DNA of 64,000 nucleotides from Eutypella sp. D-1 (lineage: Eukaryota; Ascomycota; Sordariomycetes; Xylariales; Diatrypaceae). The notes under the pieces are model-generated. The model had not been told where the DNA came from, ran no database searches, and saw only the letters and a program-made list of their open reading frames with translations. The DNA lies in the NCBI GenBank assembly GCA_023313575.1, contig JAJTTP010000021.1:1-64000 (forward strand), written 5' to 3'. The translations under genes were made by a program, and so were the position numbers. This document shows positions 51,953 through 62,088 of this stretch, one piece after another. Every line of letters begins with the position of its first letter. Within the stretch, counting starts at the first letter, position 1.

Positions 51953-52618
51953 TTGCGCTCAAGCGGCCATGTGTCTCTTTGTTTCACTATGTGTTTCTTT
52001 GCCACGCGCCCCAGACATCCAGCCAGGAAACCTAGGGAGACCAAGAAGCGGAGAAGAAGGCACCACCCTCAGGGAAGAGTCAGAACAACGGATCCAGTGA
52101 CACCAGGCGAGACTCCTTTCAACACTGCATCGGGCGAGGAGCAGCCGTCTTCAGTGTCTCAACGCCGCCACGCAACGATGTCATCAACTCGCCGCGAAGC
52201 CCACAAAGCCACCACCCCGGCGGGCTACCCGCCGCAAGCCGTCCCAGACGTCTACATCTTCCCGAAGTCGATGATGCAAGTCAGCTTCCCCGTCGTGGAC
52301 TACAGCCCGGAGGGACGCGCCTCCGGCTCGGCCTGGCCCAGATGCTACATGGCCTTCACGTCCGGCTGTGCCAAGCCCGAGGACATAGTGGCCACCCTCG
52401 CTCCCCCCGGCTCAGGGTTGACCGTCATGGCAAGGTTGACGGACCTTGCCACGTCCGCCCTCGACGGTTTCCGGGATGCATCTGATATTCTACGCAATTC
52501 GCTCCAACTCGAGATCTGTGAAGAGTACGTGGCCAAGCATGCATCTGCGCATCGTGGGGAGGCAAATGGACATGGCCGTTACGGTTACGGATGTAGTGGT
52601 TGGAGTCCCGTTGTGTGA
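51953..52618 (+). CDS. hypothetical protein, start uncertain
   Basis: 221 codons from 51953. The first 75 residues are Arg/Lys-rich and poorly protein-like, so the likelier start is Met76 at 52178 (MSSTRREAHKATTPAGYPPQ), giving 146 residues. Blocks such as YIFPKSMMQVSFPVVDYSPE, WPRCYMAFTSGCAKPEDIVA and LTDLATSALDGFRDASDILR suggest a small globular domain with a helical end. No family recognised; short length and Gly-rich C-terminus reduce confidence. Confidence 0.5.
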   Translation: MRSSGHVSLCFTMCFFATRPRHPARKPRETKKRRRRHHPQGRVRTTDPVTPGETPFNTASGEEQPSSVSQRRHATMSSTRREAHKATTPAGYPPQAVPDVYIFPKSMMQVSFPVVDYSPEGRASGSAWPRCYMAFTSGCAKPEDIVATLAPPGSGLTVMARLTDLATSALDGFRDASDILRNSLQLEICEEYVAKHASAHRGEANGHGRYGYGCSGWSPVV

Positions 52619-52888
52619 ACCGAAACGCGCTGGTAGAGGGTGTACATATACAAAGACAGGGCTTGCTACCTTGGAGGCGGAACTGTTATTGGCTTTATAT
52701 GTTGTACGTTGTGTTCGTCTACTGTAGTCAGACGATTATCGAGAGTTCACATCGGGGGAAAACATCATGAAATCCGAATAATAATAAAACAAAACAAAAG
52801 CCTAACGCCCTCATCATAACTAAGATATCACACTACTACAAGTTATCTCCCGCCAGTTTCATGCGTCCCCTTTCCAGTATGGTAAGTC

Positions 52889-54718
52889 TTAATGCTTATG
52901 CGCATGCGGATCCTCGGCGAGGAACCGCGGCGTCCTCTGGCCGAACTTGAGGACATTGGCCAGCGTGCCTTTGCCGCAGCAAGCCTCCTCGTAGACGCCC
53001 TTCCAGATGCCGACGTCCCAGCCGAGGTATTTGTGCTCGTCCCAGGAGTCGTTGGCCAGAGGCCTGCCGTGGCCGGGCGCGAGGACGTGCCTGAGACGCG
53101 CCGCCGCGGACGTCTGCTCGTAGCACGACGTCGCGCCGCAGTTGCGCTGCTTCCACTGGCGCCACGACTCCTCGTAGTCCTCCTGCGTCCCGAACGCCGC
53201 CTTCTGCTCCCCCTCCCCGCCCTCCCACTCCCGAGCCTGCCGCCGCAGCTCCCGCTGCCGCATCGCGATCAGCAGGCCCTCCTGCACGTCCATGAGGACC
53301 GTGGACCACGCGCCCAAAAGCTCGATCGCACTCTTCACCCAGACGAACAGCTCGGGGACCACCTTCTTCTTCCCCCTGCCGTCCCTGATGACAGCCTTGT
53401 CGAGGTACCCCTTTACCTCAGTGTCCACTAGGGCGTCTCCCGCGCGGTCCTCGTCATCGTCGACAACCGCGGGCCCGCGCAGGGACGGGAAGCGGGTTTC
53501 AAGCCAGGCGAGCGCGCGGCGCATCTCGGCGTGCGTGTGGTGGATGCCGCAGATGCGCCTCTCGAGTGTGCGGATGGCGTCCACGGACTTGCGAGCCTGC
53601 CAGAGCGCGCCCTGGCTCGAGGCCGCGACGAGGCGCTGCACGAACCGCTCCTCCGCCATCCGCGCCATCGGCAGCATCGCGAAGCAGATGCGCTCGACGC
53701 CGAACCCGCCGCTGCCTACCCCCGCAGGCTCGAGCGGCGCCACGAGCTTCGCGTGCTGCCGCACGAGCTTCCCCATCAGGTAGCCGGCGATGCGGACGGG
53801 TGGGCCCGCGGCCTCGTCCGTGTAGGTCGTGGGGTCGCTGAGCCTGAGCGGGGGCTTCGTAGTGCCGTTACTATCGATGCTCCCGTTGGTGTAGCCTAGC
53901 ACGTGCGGCCCTATCATGCCGAGCTGGTCATCCGAGATACCGGCGGCCGCGAGCCCGGAGACCCCGCTCGGAATCACCGCACCCCCGCGCAGGAACTCGC
54001 GCGTTATCAGCGTCTGGTTGCCCAGGAACCAGGAGAACTCGATCGAGATGTTGCGCAGGGCCGCCTCGCGCACGTGGATGTCGCGCTCCATGAGGTCGTA
54101 CTGCTTTTGGCTGAGGGCGCCCTTGGACGCCTTCTGGCCGGCGGCGCCGGGCTTCTCGACTTTGCTCCACATCTCGGCGATGCGGATGGTGTCGTCGTTC
54201 ACGTGGTCGAACCAGCCGCCCTCCTCGGCCGTCGAGTTGTCGAGCAGCAGCAGCTCCCGGAAGCCCTGCCAGAACGGCTCAGCGCGGCGCGTCAAGTTCA
54301 GGCCGAGCGGGATGCCGACCTGGCGCCGGTATGGCTTCTTCGCGGACCAGATCTTTAGCCTTTTCTTCTCAGGGGGAATCGGCGGCTCAATTTCCGCCAT
54401 AGGCAGCGCAAAGGGCAGAGGCTCCTCCTCTAGCGGGTTCGGTAGCGGTTCCTCCGGGGGGATCAATAGCCGCTCCTCCAGCGGCACGTCTTGGATCGCG
54501 GGCTCCGTGATCCCAACGTTTTCGTTGACATACCAAATCACACTCGCAAGAACGGCCACTAGAATCGCACACGGTATACTCCATGCAAGAATGCGGGTAC
54601 GCAGCGAAGGACCTTTCGGAAAGTGTGACTCGTAGTACGGTGATTTTGGAGGAGGCCCCGGGCGGGGTTGCGCCCTCGTATTGCCAGCCATGTCGTCGGA
54701 GACGCAAGCTCCGCACAT
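52889..54718 (-). CDS. type II membrane protein of unknown function
   Basis: 609 residues from 54718, or 600 from Met10 at 54691 (MAGNTRAQPRPGPPPKSPYY). The short Pro-rich cytosolic tail is followed by one transmembrane helix (about 44-66: ILAWSIPCAILVAVLASVIW) and a long lumenal or extracellular part. That part starts with a Pro/Glu-rich stem (EEPLPNPLEEEPLPF) and continues as a mainly helical domain with many charged residues, N-glycosylation sequons (NLT, NIS, NQT, NGS, NGT) and C-terminal cysteines (NCGATSCYEQ, ACCGKG). No catalytic motif was recognised. Architecture suggests a Golgi, vacuole or cell-surface protein. Codon use is GC-rich, like the housekeeping genes. Function unknown. Confidence 0.78.
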   Translation of the reverse strand: MCGACVSDDMAGNTRAQPRPGPPPKSPYYESHFPKGPSLRTRILAWSIPCAILVAVLASVIWYVNENVGITEPAIQDVPLEERLLIPPEEPLPNPLEEEPLPFALPMAEIEPPIPPEKKRLKIWSAKKPYRRQVGIPLGLNLTRRAEPFWQGFRELLLLDNSTAEEGGWFDHVNDDTIRIAEMWSKVEKPGAAGQKASKGALSQKQYDLMERDIHVREAALRNISIEFSWFLGNQTLITREFLRGGAVIPSGVSGLAAAGISDDQLGMIGPHVLGYTNGSIDSNGTTKPPLRLSDPTTYTDEAAGPPVRIAGYLMGKLVRQHAKLVAPLEPAGVGSGGFGVERICFAMLPMARMAEERFVQRLVAASSQGALWQARKSVDAIRTLERRICGIHHTHAEMRRALAWLETRFPSLRGPAVVDDDEDRAGDALVDTEVKGYLDKAVIRDGRGKKKVVPELFVWVKSAIELLGAWSTVLMDVQEGLLIAMRQRELRRQAREWEGGEGEQKAAFGTQEDYEESWRQWKQRNCGATSCYEQTSAAARLRHVLAPGHGRPLANDSWDEHKYLGWDVGIWKGVYEEACCGKGTLANVLKFGQRTPRFLAEDPHAHKH

Positions 54719-57286
54719 TGAGCTGTTCTTGTATTTCCGTATGTCAAGCCTAGAAATTCATTCAATTTCAACCTGACTGTAAACTGTGGCTCGTGGGCAC
54801 ACCTATTGATAGAATAGCGTGTGGTTATTCCCCGAAGAAGTCTGCGTCGTGCCAGTGCTATCTCGGTTGGAATTCGTCGGAGGTGAAGTAGATCGGACAA
54901 TTGTCTCACTGTCACGATTAAAATTGAAAGCCATCAAACTACAGTGAAACTAGTTGTTAGGTTTTGGTTTCGGAATCGCCTTGCTTGCCTTTTTGCTGGT
55001 TCTTTTGTCCAGTTCCCTTTCTCTCAACCTCCACCCATGGACACAATGAGGTACCGCTCTGGTTCCGGAACGAGAAAACAAAGGGGTTTGAAAGTTGCTC
55101 TTACATACCTGGTCCATCCTTAAAATTGTACCGAACCTCATTAATAACCAGGAGTTATCTGCAAGTTTTGCCGGAAAAGCTCTCCAGAGCGGTCTGTGAA
55201 TAGATAGGATAGGGCAACCAAGGTGGTTACCTCCCATATACAAAAGAGGGCAGCGGGTTGGAATAGATGAGAAATAATTGGTTTGGACGCAGGAGAAACC
55301 CATGGATGCAAGAAAGACCTGTCTGGTAAACAAGTATTGGGTTTCTGGGACATGCAGACGAGAGAATACACGAAGGGAAGATCATTAGGGCACCATTATT
55401 ACTTCATAGTTAACCCGAAATCACCCCAATTGACATCTGGCGAGCTCCATCGCGTTCTTGCTACAAGGACTGCTAAAAGAATGGATACTTGCGTATAGCC
55501 CAGCGGAAGCTGGTACTGCGGAACCAGTTATAATAGGATCCCGATTTTATTTATGACCATCAAGCCGAAGAAGTTAGCTAAGAACAGCTACAAACCTACC
55601 AAGTAAGTCCAACCTTACCACTTGGTTGACGACAGTGGAATTACTCTCCTCGTATACTATATCATATGTCCTCATCTGATGACACTATATGGCTAGCCCT
55701 AAGGTGACGCCATAACGGGTATGGAAGCTGTGTAACAGTATAAGCATTTATAGAAGCACCTAGTTGTTATACTGGGCTCTATAATTGTAGAATATTCTCC
55801 CACGAACGGCTATAACAAGGTGGTATAAAGAGGATTAGGAAGACACATGCCCATTCATAGATTTCCTGACTACGATCCAATTTTGCCGCGGTAGGAGGTG
55901 TTGTTGGATGTTGCTGTGGTTGTTGACAAAAGATAGGGACAAGATCGTCCGTCCCTTGGTTCCCGTGACCTTTCCTCGGACTAGTATTTGACAGCTATAT
56001 GCTTGGCAGGTTAAGCGCCAGGGAATGTTGCCATGACCCAAGATCACACGGATATAGCCGACGCCGTTTCTTGGTGCCTAGATCTTTGCAAGATGTGATC
56101 ATAGCACGTAGCAACATTGAGATAGCAACGGAGAATAGAGAAACAAGCCGGCTACTATAGGAGCAGAAGTTTAAACTATAGAACATACATTAGCGCGAGG
56201 AGCGAGGCGCGAATCAAACGACGGGAGTTATCAGTTGCGCCAGCGTAGGTAAAGTGTTCTGGTCCGAGTCATGTCTACCACCGGATGGGTCCAACAACGG
56301 TCCGTCGGGAGGAAATCCCACCGTCTCCGTATTCTCAGTTGTCCCGGTTCGGGTTCGGATTTCCCGCTAGCTAACCTTGGAAGTCCCCAAGCCCCTGCAA
56401 CACACTACTTACGACGACTTCGACTCGACTCCGCCACAAGATGACCGGCCGCGAATCGTGCGACGTGAGAAAATGTTACGTCTTGTTTGACCTCACGATA
56501 TCAATCTTCTTATTACTAATTTCCTTATTGTGACACGTCTGCAATATCTGGAAGTTACCTCGGCACCGTAAAGGCGGCCTAGCAAGCCTAGCAGCCTAGG
56601 CAACTTTTTATGATTACGCCTTAAAAGAGGGCTCAACGTGCGGTGCCGAGGTTGACTATCCTTGAGCCAAGACTTGGTGGCAGGTGTGGATACGTTCCGA
56701 GATGGAGCCCCGACGTTCTAGCTGTCTAGCTGTATGCAGACGCTGAATTTAGAAATCTACGTCCCACTTATTGTCAAGCTATACGGTGCCAAAGAGCTTC
56801 GCTGCTTCGTTTGCGCCATCAGCCATACAGAATCGTCTACAACAGTATGCATAGTGCTGAATCATGGATCGTCACCCGGCCGGCCTTATCATTAGCTGCA
56901 CCCGTGGACAGCTCTATCATGGATATGCATAGCTGCCTAGCTAGGGGGTATCCGCTCGCGTTCGGCCGTCCCCTGGTATGATCTAGGTTGCAGTTTGATC
57001 TATCTCCGAAGACTGCCTGTCTTTAAAGGCGGTCTCATCTCGCCGACTTCCCGACTAAAGTCTAGGTCCCGCTATCCCGAATGACCCTAGACCTTGGTGG
57101 GTTTTCATGTTGTGCGTTGTTTGAACTCCGGCGCACCTGCCACCCACGTCATATCCTCGAATCGCTAGACGGTGATTAAGTTGTCGCGGAGCCCTTCTTG
57201 CCCGAGCTACTTTCTCTAGTTTCTCAAGCAAGAACGCACATGTCAAATCTAAGTGGTATATATACATAGTCTACCTACCTACTACA
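54719..57286. other. long intergenic region, CYP505 promoter
   Basis: 2.6 kb without a supportable gene. Short frames (for example 55,283-55,498 plus and 54,950-55,333 minus) lack family signal. A tRNA-like string near 56,195-56,260 was examined and rejected. A TATATATACATA stretch at about 57,257-57,268 lies roughly 20-30 bp before the CYP505 start codon and may be a TATA box or a leader feature. Confidence 0.5.
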
Positions 57287-60200
57287 ATGGCCAGCTCTCT
57301 CGGTGGACTTCTTAGGAGTGCTCAGTCCTTATACACCAACACGACAATGGCCGAGGAGCAATCACAAACGGCGCAGAAGGCGCAGGAGGCGCAGGAGACA
57401 CAAGAGCTGAAACCGATCCCTGAACCACCTGGAATACCCTTGATCGGGAATGTCTATAGTATTGATCGCACTTCTCCTAACGAATCTTTCAAGAATCTGG
57501 TTGATCAATATGGTGAGCATCTTTTCGGAGTGCAGTATTAGTACAGCTACTGACAGCATATGCGTAGGAGAAATTCTGCAAATTCATCTGGGCAGCAGGA
57601 CTACGGTCGTTTGCAGCACCGTTGCCCTTGTCAATGAGCTGTGCGATGAGAAGCGATTCGTGAAAAACCCTAAGGGCGCGTTGGAGGTACGTGACCCAAC
57701 TTCAGTTTTACAGTTCAGGTCGGGGGAGAGATACTGACACCATTGTGGTATAGCAAATCAGGAATGGTGTACACGATGGGCTATTCACTGTAAGCCCTGC
57801 CGATGCTCACGTCGTGCAACACAAACATTGACATAGTCACAGGCTAGGCCCGACGAGCCCAATTGGGGTATTGCTCACCGGATCTTGATGCCCGCGTTTG
57901 GCCCGATGTCTATCCGGGGTATGTTCGACGATATGCATGACGTCGCGACACAGCTGTGCATGAAATGGGCGAGATACGGTCCACAGCATTCGATCACCGT
58001 TTCGGACGATTTCACGCGGCTTGCGTTGGACACCATTGCCCTCTGCTCGATGGGATTCCGTTTCAACTCGTACTACACGTCCGAAATGCATCCATTCATC
58101 GCGGCTATGGGATCATTCTTGACTGAAAGCGGACGCAAAGCCATGAGGCCTCTTCCAGACTTGTTTTATCGTAGTGATAATATCAAGTATGAAGAAGATA
58201 TCGAGTTGATGCAAAGGACGGCCGAGGAGGTTCTGCAAACCCGAAAGCAACAAATGAAAGAAGGGGAGGTAAAGAGCAAGGATCTCCTCCAAGCAATGCT
58301 CGAAGGGGTCGATCCCAAAACCGGCCAGCATATGAGTGACCAGAGCATCATCGACAATTTGATTACCTTCCTCATTGCTGGCCATGAAACGACGTCCGGC
58401 ATGCTCTCCTTCGGATTTTACCAAATGCTGAAACATCCAGAGGTCTATCGGAAAGCTCAACAGGAAGTTGATTCTGTCGTCGGCAAGGATAGAATCACGA
58501 TTGAGCACATCAACAAACTCCCATATATAGCCGCCGTAAGTGTTAATATTCGTCTTCACCCATTGATCTCTTACCTGCCCCCTTTCACGACTGGAAAGCT
58601 TACCAAAGTCTAGATATTGCGCGAGGTTCTGAGAGTGAACTCGCCCATTACCTTGTTTGCGGTTCAGCCGCGAGAAGACACCCTCCTTGCCGGGAAGTAC
58701 CTTGTCAAAAAGGGTATCAGCTGCCAGGCCTTCATTACCAAATCACATGTAGATCCTACAGTTTGGGGGCCAGATGCAAACGAATTCAAACCTGAACGCA
58801 TGTTAGACGAGAAATTCAACAAGCTGCCGAAGAACGCTTGGAAACCATTCGGAAATGGCTCCAGGGCGTGCATTGGAAGGCCGTTCGCCTGGCAGGAAGC
58901 CCTTCTCATCATGGCGATGCTTCTGCAGAACTTCAACTTCGTGCTCGATGACCCTTCCTATACGCTCAAGATCAAGCAGACGTTGACTATCAAGCCCTCG
59001 GGCTTCTACATGAGGGCTATCCTTCGAGATGGGCTTACGGCATCTCAACTTGAGCACCGACTGGCTGGAACTAACGTTCCTAAGGAGGCGGAGAAGGCAG
59101 CTGCGACAACCAATGGTACTAGTGCGCCACGCAAGGACATAACTATCTTGTATGGCTCCAACAGCGGCACATGCGAGTCGCTTGCACAACGGCTCGCCAG
59201 CGACGCACCCAGTCACGGTTTCTCTGCGAAGACGGTGGATTGTTTGGACATAGCAAATGGTCAACTGCCAAAAGACCATCCCATCGTCATCGTGACTGCT
59301 TCTTACGAAGGTCAACCTCCCGACAATGCTGGCCACTTCGTGTCTTGGGTCGAGAACATCAAAGACAACAAGGCGCTGGACGGTGTGAAATACGCCGTCT
59401 TTGGCTGCGGCCACCATGACTGGGCCCAGACATTCCACCGCATCCCGAAGTTGGTGAACACCAAGCTCGAACAGGCGGGTGCTGAGCGCCTGGTTGAGAT
59501 CGGCCTCGCGGATGCCGGGGAGTCGGACATCTTCACCGATTTCGAGACCTGGGAGGATGACATTCTCTGGCCGGCTTTAGAGAAGAAGTACAACACAGGC
59601 GCCTCAGAGTCCTCAGATATCGCGCCGATCGATAGTGTAAACGCCACGGTCAGCAGTCCGCGGTCCAACGGACTACGCCAGGATGTCAAAGATGCACTGG
59701 TCGTGGACACGCGCATCCTCACCGCGGACGGAGAGCCGATCAAGAAGCACATCGAGCTGAAGCTCCCTAGCGACCTGAAGTACAGCGCAGGCGACTATCT
59801 GTCGATTCTCCCCTTCAATCCCCGCGCGAATGTCGGAAGGGTCATGCGCTATTTCAAGCTTCCTTGGGACGCCTACATCACGGTAGAAACAAGCTCTAGG
59901 TTGGTTGTTCCTACCAATGAGCCGACACCCGCCTATGAACTCCTGTCTGCCTACGTGGAGTTATCACAACCGGCTACGAGAAGAGTGAGTACACGGGCCA
60001 TTCTCTCCAACCAAACGCCTTTACAAGTAGGCTAACCACAACCGCAGAATATCTTAACGCTGGCCGAAGCCGCCAAGGACCCGGCAGAGCGCGAAGCCCT
60101 TAAGAAACTCACCACTTCCGACGACGGGGCCTCACGAGCCTCCATCATCGACCTCTTAGAGAAGTACTCGTCGATTGAGCTGCCGCTTGGAATGTTCATC

Positions 60201-61004
60201 GCTATGATGCCGCCGATGCGCGTCCGGCAATAGTAAGCTAGACACTCGCCCCTTCCCTCCTTTTCGACCACCAAATGGACGATGTTGTTACAACGGGGTG
60301 CAAGAAGACTAACACAGACATCTCGTAGTTCAATCTCCTCATCTCCTCTCCACGACCCCGACCGGGCGACGCTGACCTTCTCGGTACTGAACGCACCGTC
60401 ATACACGGGCACAGGCAAGCACCTAGGCGTGGCGACGAACTACCTCAACGAGCTAGGGAAGGGCGACAAGGTGCACGTGTCGGTGCGGCAGTCGCACGCG
60501 GCATTCCACCTCCCGCAGGAGCCGGAATCGACGCCGGTGATCTGCGTGGCGGCAGGTACGGGCATCGCGCCGTTCCGAGGGTTTGTGCAGGAGCGGGCGG
60601 CATTGCGGGCGGCGGGGCGGACACTCGCGCCCGCCCTGCTCTTCTTTGGCTGCCGCGCACCCGGACGCGATGACCTGTACGCTGAAGAGCTGGCGCAGTG
60701 GGAGGCCGCGGGCGCCGTTAAGGTTATCCGGGCGTACAGCCGCGAGCCGGCGCTCTCGGGTGGAGCGCGCCACGTCCAGGACGCCGTCGCGCTGCACGCC
60801 GACGAGTTCCGCGACCTCTGGGGCCGCGGCGCCAAGCTATATGTATGCGGCTCGCGTGCGCTCGGCAAGGGCGTCCGTGATGTCTGCATCAAGATGCATG
60901 TTGACTCGGAGGCGGCGCAGGGTCGCCAGGTCGGCGAAGAAGAGGCTCTGAAGTGGTGGGAGGGTCTTCGGAATACCCGGTACGCCACGGACGTTTTCGA
61001 CTGA
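57287..61004 (+). CDS. CYP505: self-sufficient cytochrome P450-reductase fusion (CYP505)
   Basis: P450foxy-type fatty-acid (omega-1 to omega-3) hydroxylase with heme and CPR domains in one chain. Exons 57287-57512, 57568-57686, 57754-57789 (36 bp), 57843-58535, 58614-59984, 60048-60232 and 60329-61004 sum to 1101 codons, all in phase. P450 part: IPEPPGIPLIGNVYSIDR, I helix AGHETTSG (306-313), ExxR E362/R365, heme loop FGNGSRACIG with Cys444. Reductase part: FMN-binding ITILYGSNSGTCE (about 535), ASYEGQPPDNA, FGCGHHDW, FAD/NADPH parts SAGDYLSILP, AAGTGIAPFRGFVQE, YVCGS and a terminal aromatic-rich RYATDVFD. All cofactor motifs are intact. A second Met at residue 21 (57347) is an alternative start. 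The next gene is an alpha/beta-hydrolase fusion on the same strand. Confidence 0.97.
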
Positions 61005-62088
61005 GCTTAAACGCCGCGGCCGGGAGTGTGTGGGTTAGGGTTACACCCGCTTCGGATCTTATGATATGCACATAGAGATATCCCTAGGTAGGAAACTTTT
61101 CAATGCGGAATGGTCTGTTTTTGTTGTACATCAAGACTTCATATCACTCTCCTCTGAGGTATAATACCCCTATAGTGATTTCATTCAAAAAATCTCTTTC
61201 TATGCTGAGAGTCTTCTCTGCTGCCAGACATGCATCACATGCCTGGCTTACCATCTGGCGTAAAATCACGTATTCCTAATGGGGACCAACTTAGGTAGCT
61301 GACTATTGCTAATGCATTATTAATTGGTCTCTGCCTGTATTACAAACAATAGTATACCACGTTCGGATGGAGTAAATACCAAATTACCTGTGCATATAGT
61401 CCAGATAACGGGCGGGGGGCGGGGGATGATGTTAGAAAATCCCTGTCCGAAGAGACCACGAGCTTGGCACTCATTCCAGTCTTCTAGAAGCATGCGAAAG
61501 CGCCCAACCCCTCTGGCCCCTCAAACTGTCTTCAGGGAGAGGAAGCGGGCCGTCGTGGCGACTTCAAATTGTAGGTCGCTAATAGGCCGGCTTCCCCTTG
61601 TCGATCATCGTACGAACACGCAGTCACATGCCTGGCCAGCCAGCCTACAATTGACCCTGCTCACGATTTTTATTTGCCGAGTTATAGTGCCGCCCCCTCC
61701 TCTCCCCGGACTCTAAACCAAAGACACCGGACTCGACAGCGGGTAACTCTCGAAAATCGCATGTCGAGCATAACGAATTTTCAATTTTTTTAAATGTGAG
61801 AAAAATAGAATTTAAGTAGTGCTGGCTGGTTGGCTTTATATATCTAGGTATTTCTATAGACTTACCTAATAGGGGAAAAAGGGGGGGGGGTCGCCGAACC
61901 ATCAACCGGAAACCCCGCTAGCATGACCTCATACCCGTTCGACCCGGGCGCTGCGTAAGTTATTTATTCGTAAATAAACTTGATTATGAAGGGGATTTAT
62001 CAACTTTCGTAGAAATAAGAATTCCTGTTAAAAGGTTAAATTAAATTGACTTTACGCTGTACGCACATAAGACCAATCAAAAAGAGCC
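61005..62088. other. intergenic
   Basis: Between CYP505 and the hydrolase. Contains a G-run near 61,880-61,890, a small hairpin TTATTTATTCGTAAATAA at 61,961-61,978 and CCTAGGTA/CTAGGTA words. No gene supported. Confidence 0.45.

Noticed and set aside
56195..56260. tRNA-like string on the minus strand (TGGCGCAACTGATAACTCC followed by GTTTGATTC)
   Set aside because: The A-box resemblance is good, but the would-be T stem does not pair beyond two bases and the acceptor stem cannot be closed. Perhaps a decayed tRNA, but not supportable.
60440..60988. Long antisense frame inside the CYP505 reductase exon
   Set aside because: It is the complement of a GC-rich, intact coding exon with all reductase motifs; its own translation is Arg/Pro/Ser-rich and without family signal.
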